From positions 1,364,001-1,428,000 of the forward strand of contig NZ_CP146092.1 of assembly GCF_037023145.1 (NCBI RefSeq): a stretch of DNA of 64,000 nucleotides. The letters run 5' to 3'. Source of the DNA: Ralstonia sp. RRA. GTDB taxonomy: Bacteria; Pseudomonadota; Gammaproteobacteria; Burkholderiales; Burkholderiaceae. The notes beneath the pieces were generated by a model. It was not told the DNA's origin. It worked only from the letters and a program-made list of their open reading frames with translations, and searched no databases. Each line of letters begins with the position of its first letter. Within the stretch, counting starts at the first letter, position 1. The position numbers and the translations under genes are program-made. Of the stretch, positions 63,551-64,000 are shown piece after piece.

Positions 63551-64000
63551 TCAGGCATAGACGCGCAGGCCATCGCGCTCGAGCGCGATCCACAGCTTGC
63601 TTTCGCCAAGCGCGCCACGACCGGCGCGCAGCGCATTCGATGCCACTTCGGCCACCAGCGGCGCGTTGGCCAGGCCGTCAATAGCCAGCGTCACGCGCGT
63701 GCGGCTGCCCAGGTAGATCTGGTCGACCACGCGGGCCAGATGGCGGTTGGGGGCATCGTCGTCCGGGTGCAGCGTCACGGCCTCCGGACGGCAGAACAGG
63801 CGGCCGGTGCTCGCCGCGGTATCGGCAAACGCCGGATCAAGCAGCAACGGCTGGCCGGCCAGCGTGGGCGTGCCATCTTCGGTGCGCTCCAGTGGCAGCC
63901 AGTTGGCCTGACCGACGAACCCGGCAACGAAACCGGTCGCGGGGTGCGTATAGATTTCCGACGGCGAGCCCGTCTGTTCGATACGGCCGTTGGACATGAC
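63551..64000 (-). CDS. phnT: AEP ABC transporter ATPase, C-terminal part (cut by window edge)
   Basis: The last ~149 codons of an importer ATPase of the spermidine/iron/AEP type. The segment following the H-loop ([34 protein letters not shown]) and a C-terminal TOBE-like domain ([32 protein letters not shown]) are present. Walker motifs lie beyond position 64000. It is upstream of, and in the same operon as, the fused permease. Confidence 0.88.
   Translation of the reverse strand, partial: VMSNGRIEQTGSPSEIYTHPATGFVAGFVGQANWLPLERTEDGTPTLAGQPLLLDPAFADTAASTGRLFCRPEAVTLHPDDDAPNRHLARVVDQIYLGSRTRVTLAIDGLANAPLVAEVASNALRAGRGALGESKLWIALERDGLRVYA

Noticed and set aside
1..64000. CRISPR arrays, tRNA or rRNA genes, insertion sequences
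   Set aside because: No regularly spaced identical repeats of CRISPR type, no cloverleaf or rRNA signatures and no transposase-like proteins were found by reading.

Overview
The window is GC-rich, densely packed beta-proteobacterial DNA. The gene set points to the Burkholderiaceae and most likely the environmental Ralstonia (R. pickettii-like) lineage: a double-length UvrA, the oxidative uronate pathway, a 2-aminoethylphosphonate (AEP) operon with a fused permease, and T6SS genes. The genus call is inference. No rRNA, tRNA, CRISPR array, integrase or transposase was seen.

Layout. (1) 0.1-6.0 kb: a 1945-residue UvrA-type protein made of two UvrA units in tandem. (2) 6.0-10.9 kb, minus strand: ytcA-mdtN-mdtO-mdtP, a tripartite efflux operon with overlapping genes. 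(3) 11.0-13.2 kb: eutBC, ethanolamine ammonia-lyase. (4) 13.5-19.6 kb: a solitary long fliD, a small cupin, an FtsK-type translocase and a free-standing MHYT membrane sensor. (5) 19.9-28.9 kb, minus strand: a full hexuronate/aldarate route to 2-oxoglutarate (uronate dehydrogenase, SMP-30 lactonase, GarD, GudD, GudP permease, 2-oxoglutarate semialdehyde dehydrogenase, KdgD) with a divergent LysR regulator. A decayed ExuT-type transporter remnant lies at its 3' end. (6) 30.2-41.8 kb: a TetR regulator and two divergent operons for organosulfur use. The minus operon has an SsuD-like monooxygenase, class II aldolase, ABC transporter with two binding proteins, and a membrane cytochrome c. The plus operon has an acyl-CoA-dehydrogenase-like flavoprotein, a thiol dioxygenase and a four-domain rhodanese. 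(7) 41.8-42.0 kb: an array of eight 21-bp units centred on GTTC-N-GAAC palindromes. (8) 42.1-48.2 kb: an EamA exporter, a translationally coupled TonB receptor-YfiR-GGDEF/EAL operon, and an orphan ATP synthase epsilon subunit. (9) 48.4-50.1 kb: a LysR regulator and a HAD phosphatase. (10) 50.1-58.3 kb, minus strand: a T6SS island with VgrG, a metzincin-type effector, its periplasmic immunity protein, a displaced orphan effector tip and two further immunity paralogues. (11) 58.5-64.0 kb, minus strand: an AEP uptake and degradation operon (ATPase cut by the window edge, fused permease, PhnX, binding protein, FAD oxidoreductase) ending in a strong terminator.

Together the genes describe a soil or water generalist using plant-derived uronates, organosulfur compounds, phosphonates and ethanolamine, with efflux, c-di-GMP signalling and contact-dependent competition. 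The most notable items are the phased palindrome array, the effector/orphan/immunity array, the organosulfur locus with its cytochrome, and the receptor-YfiR-c-di-GMP trio.
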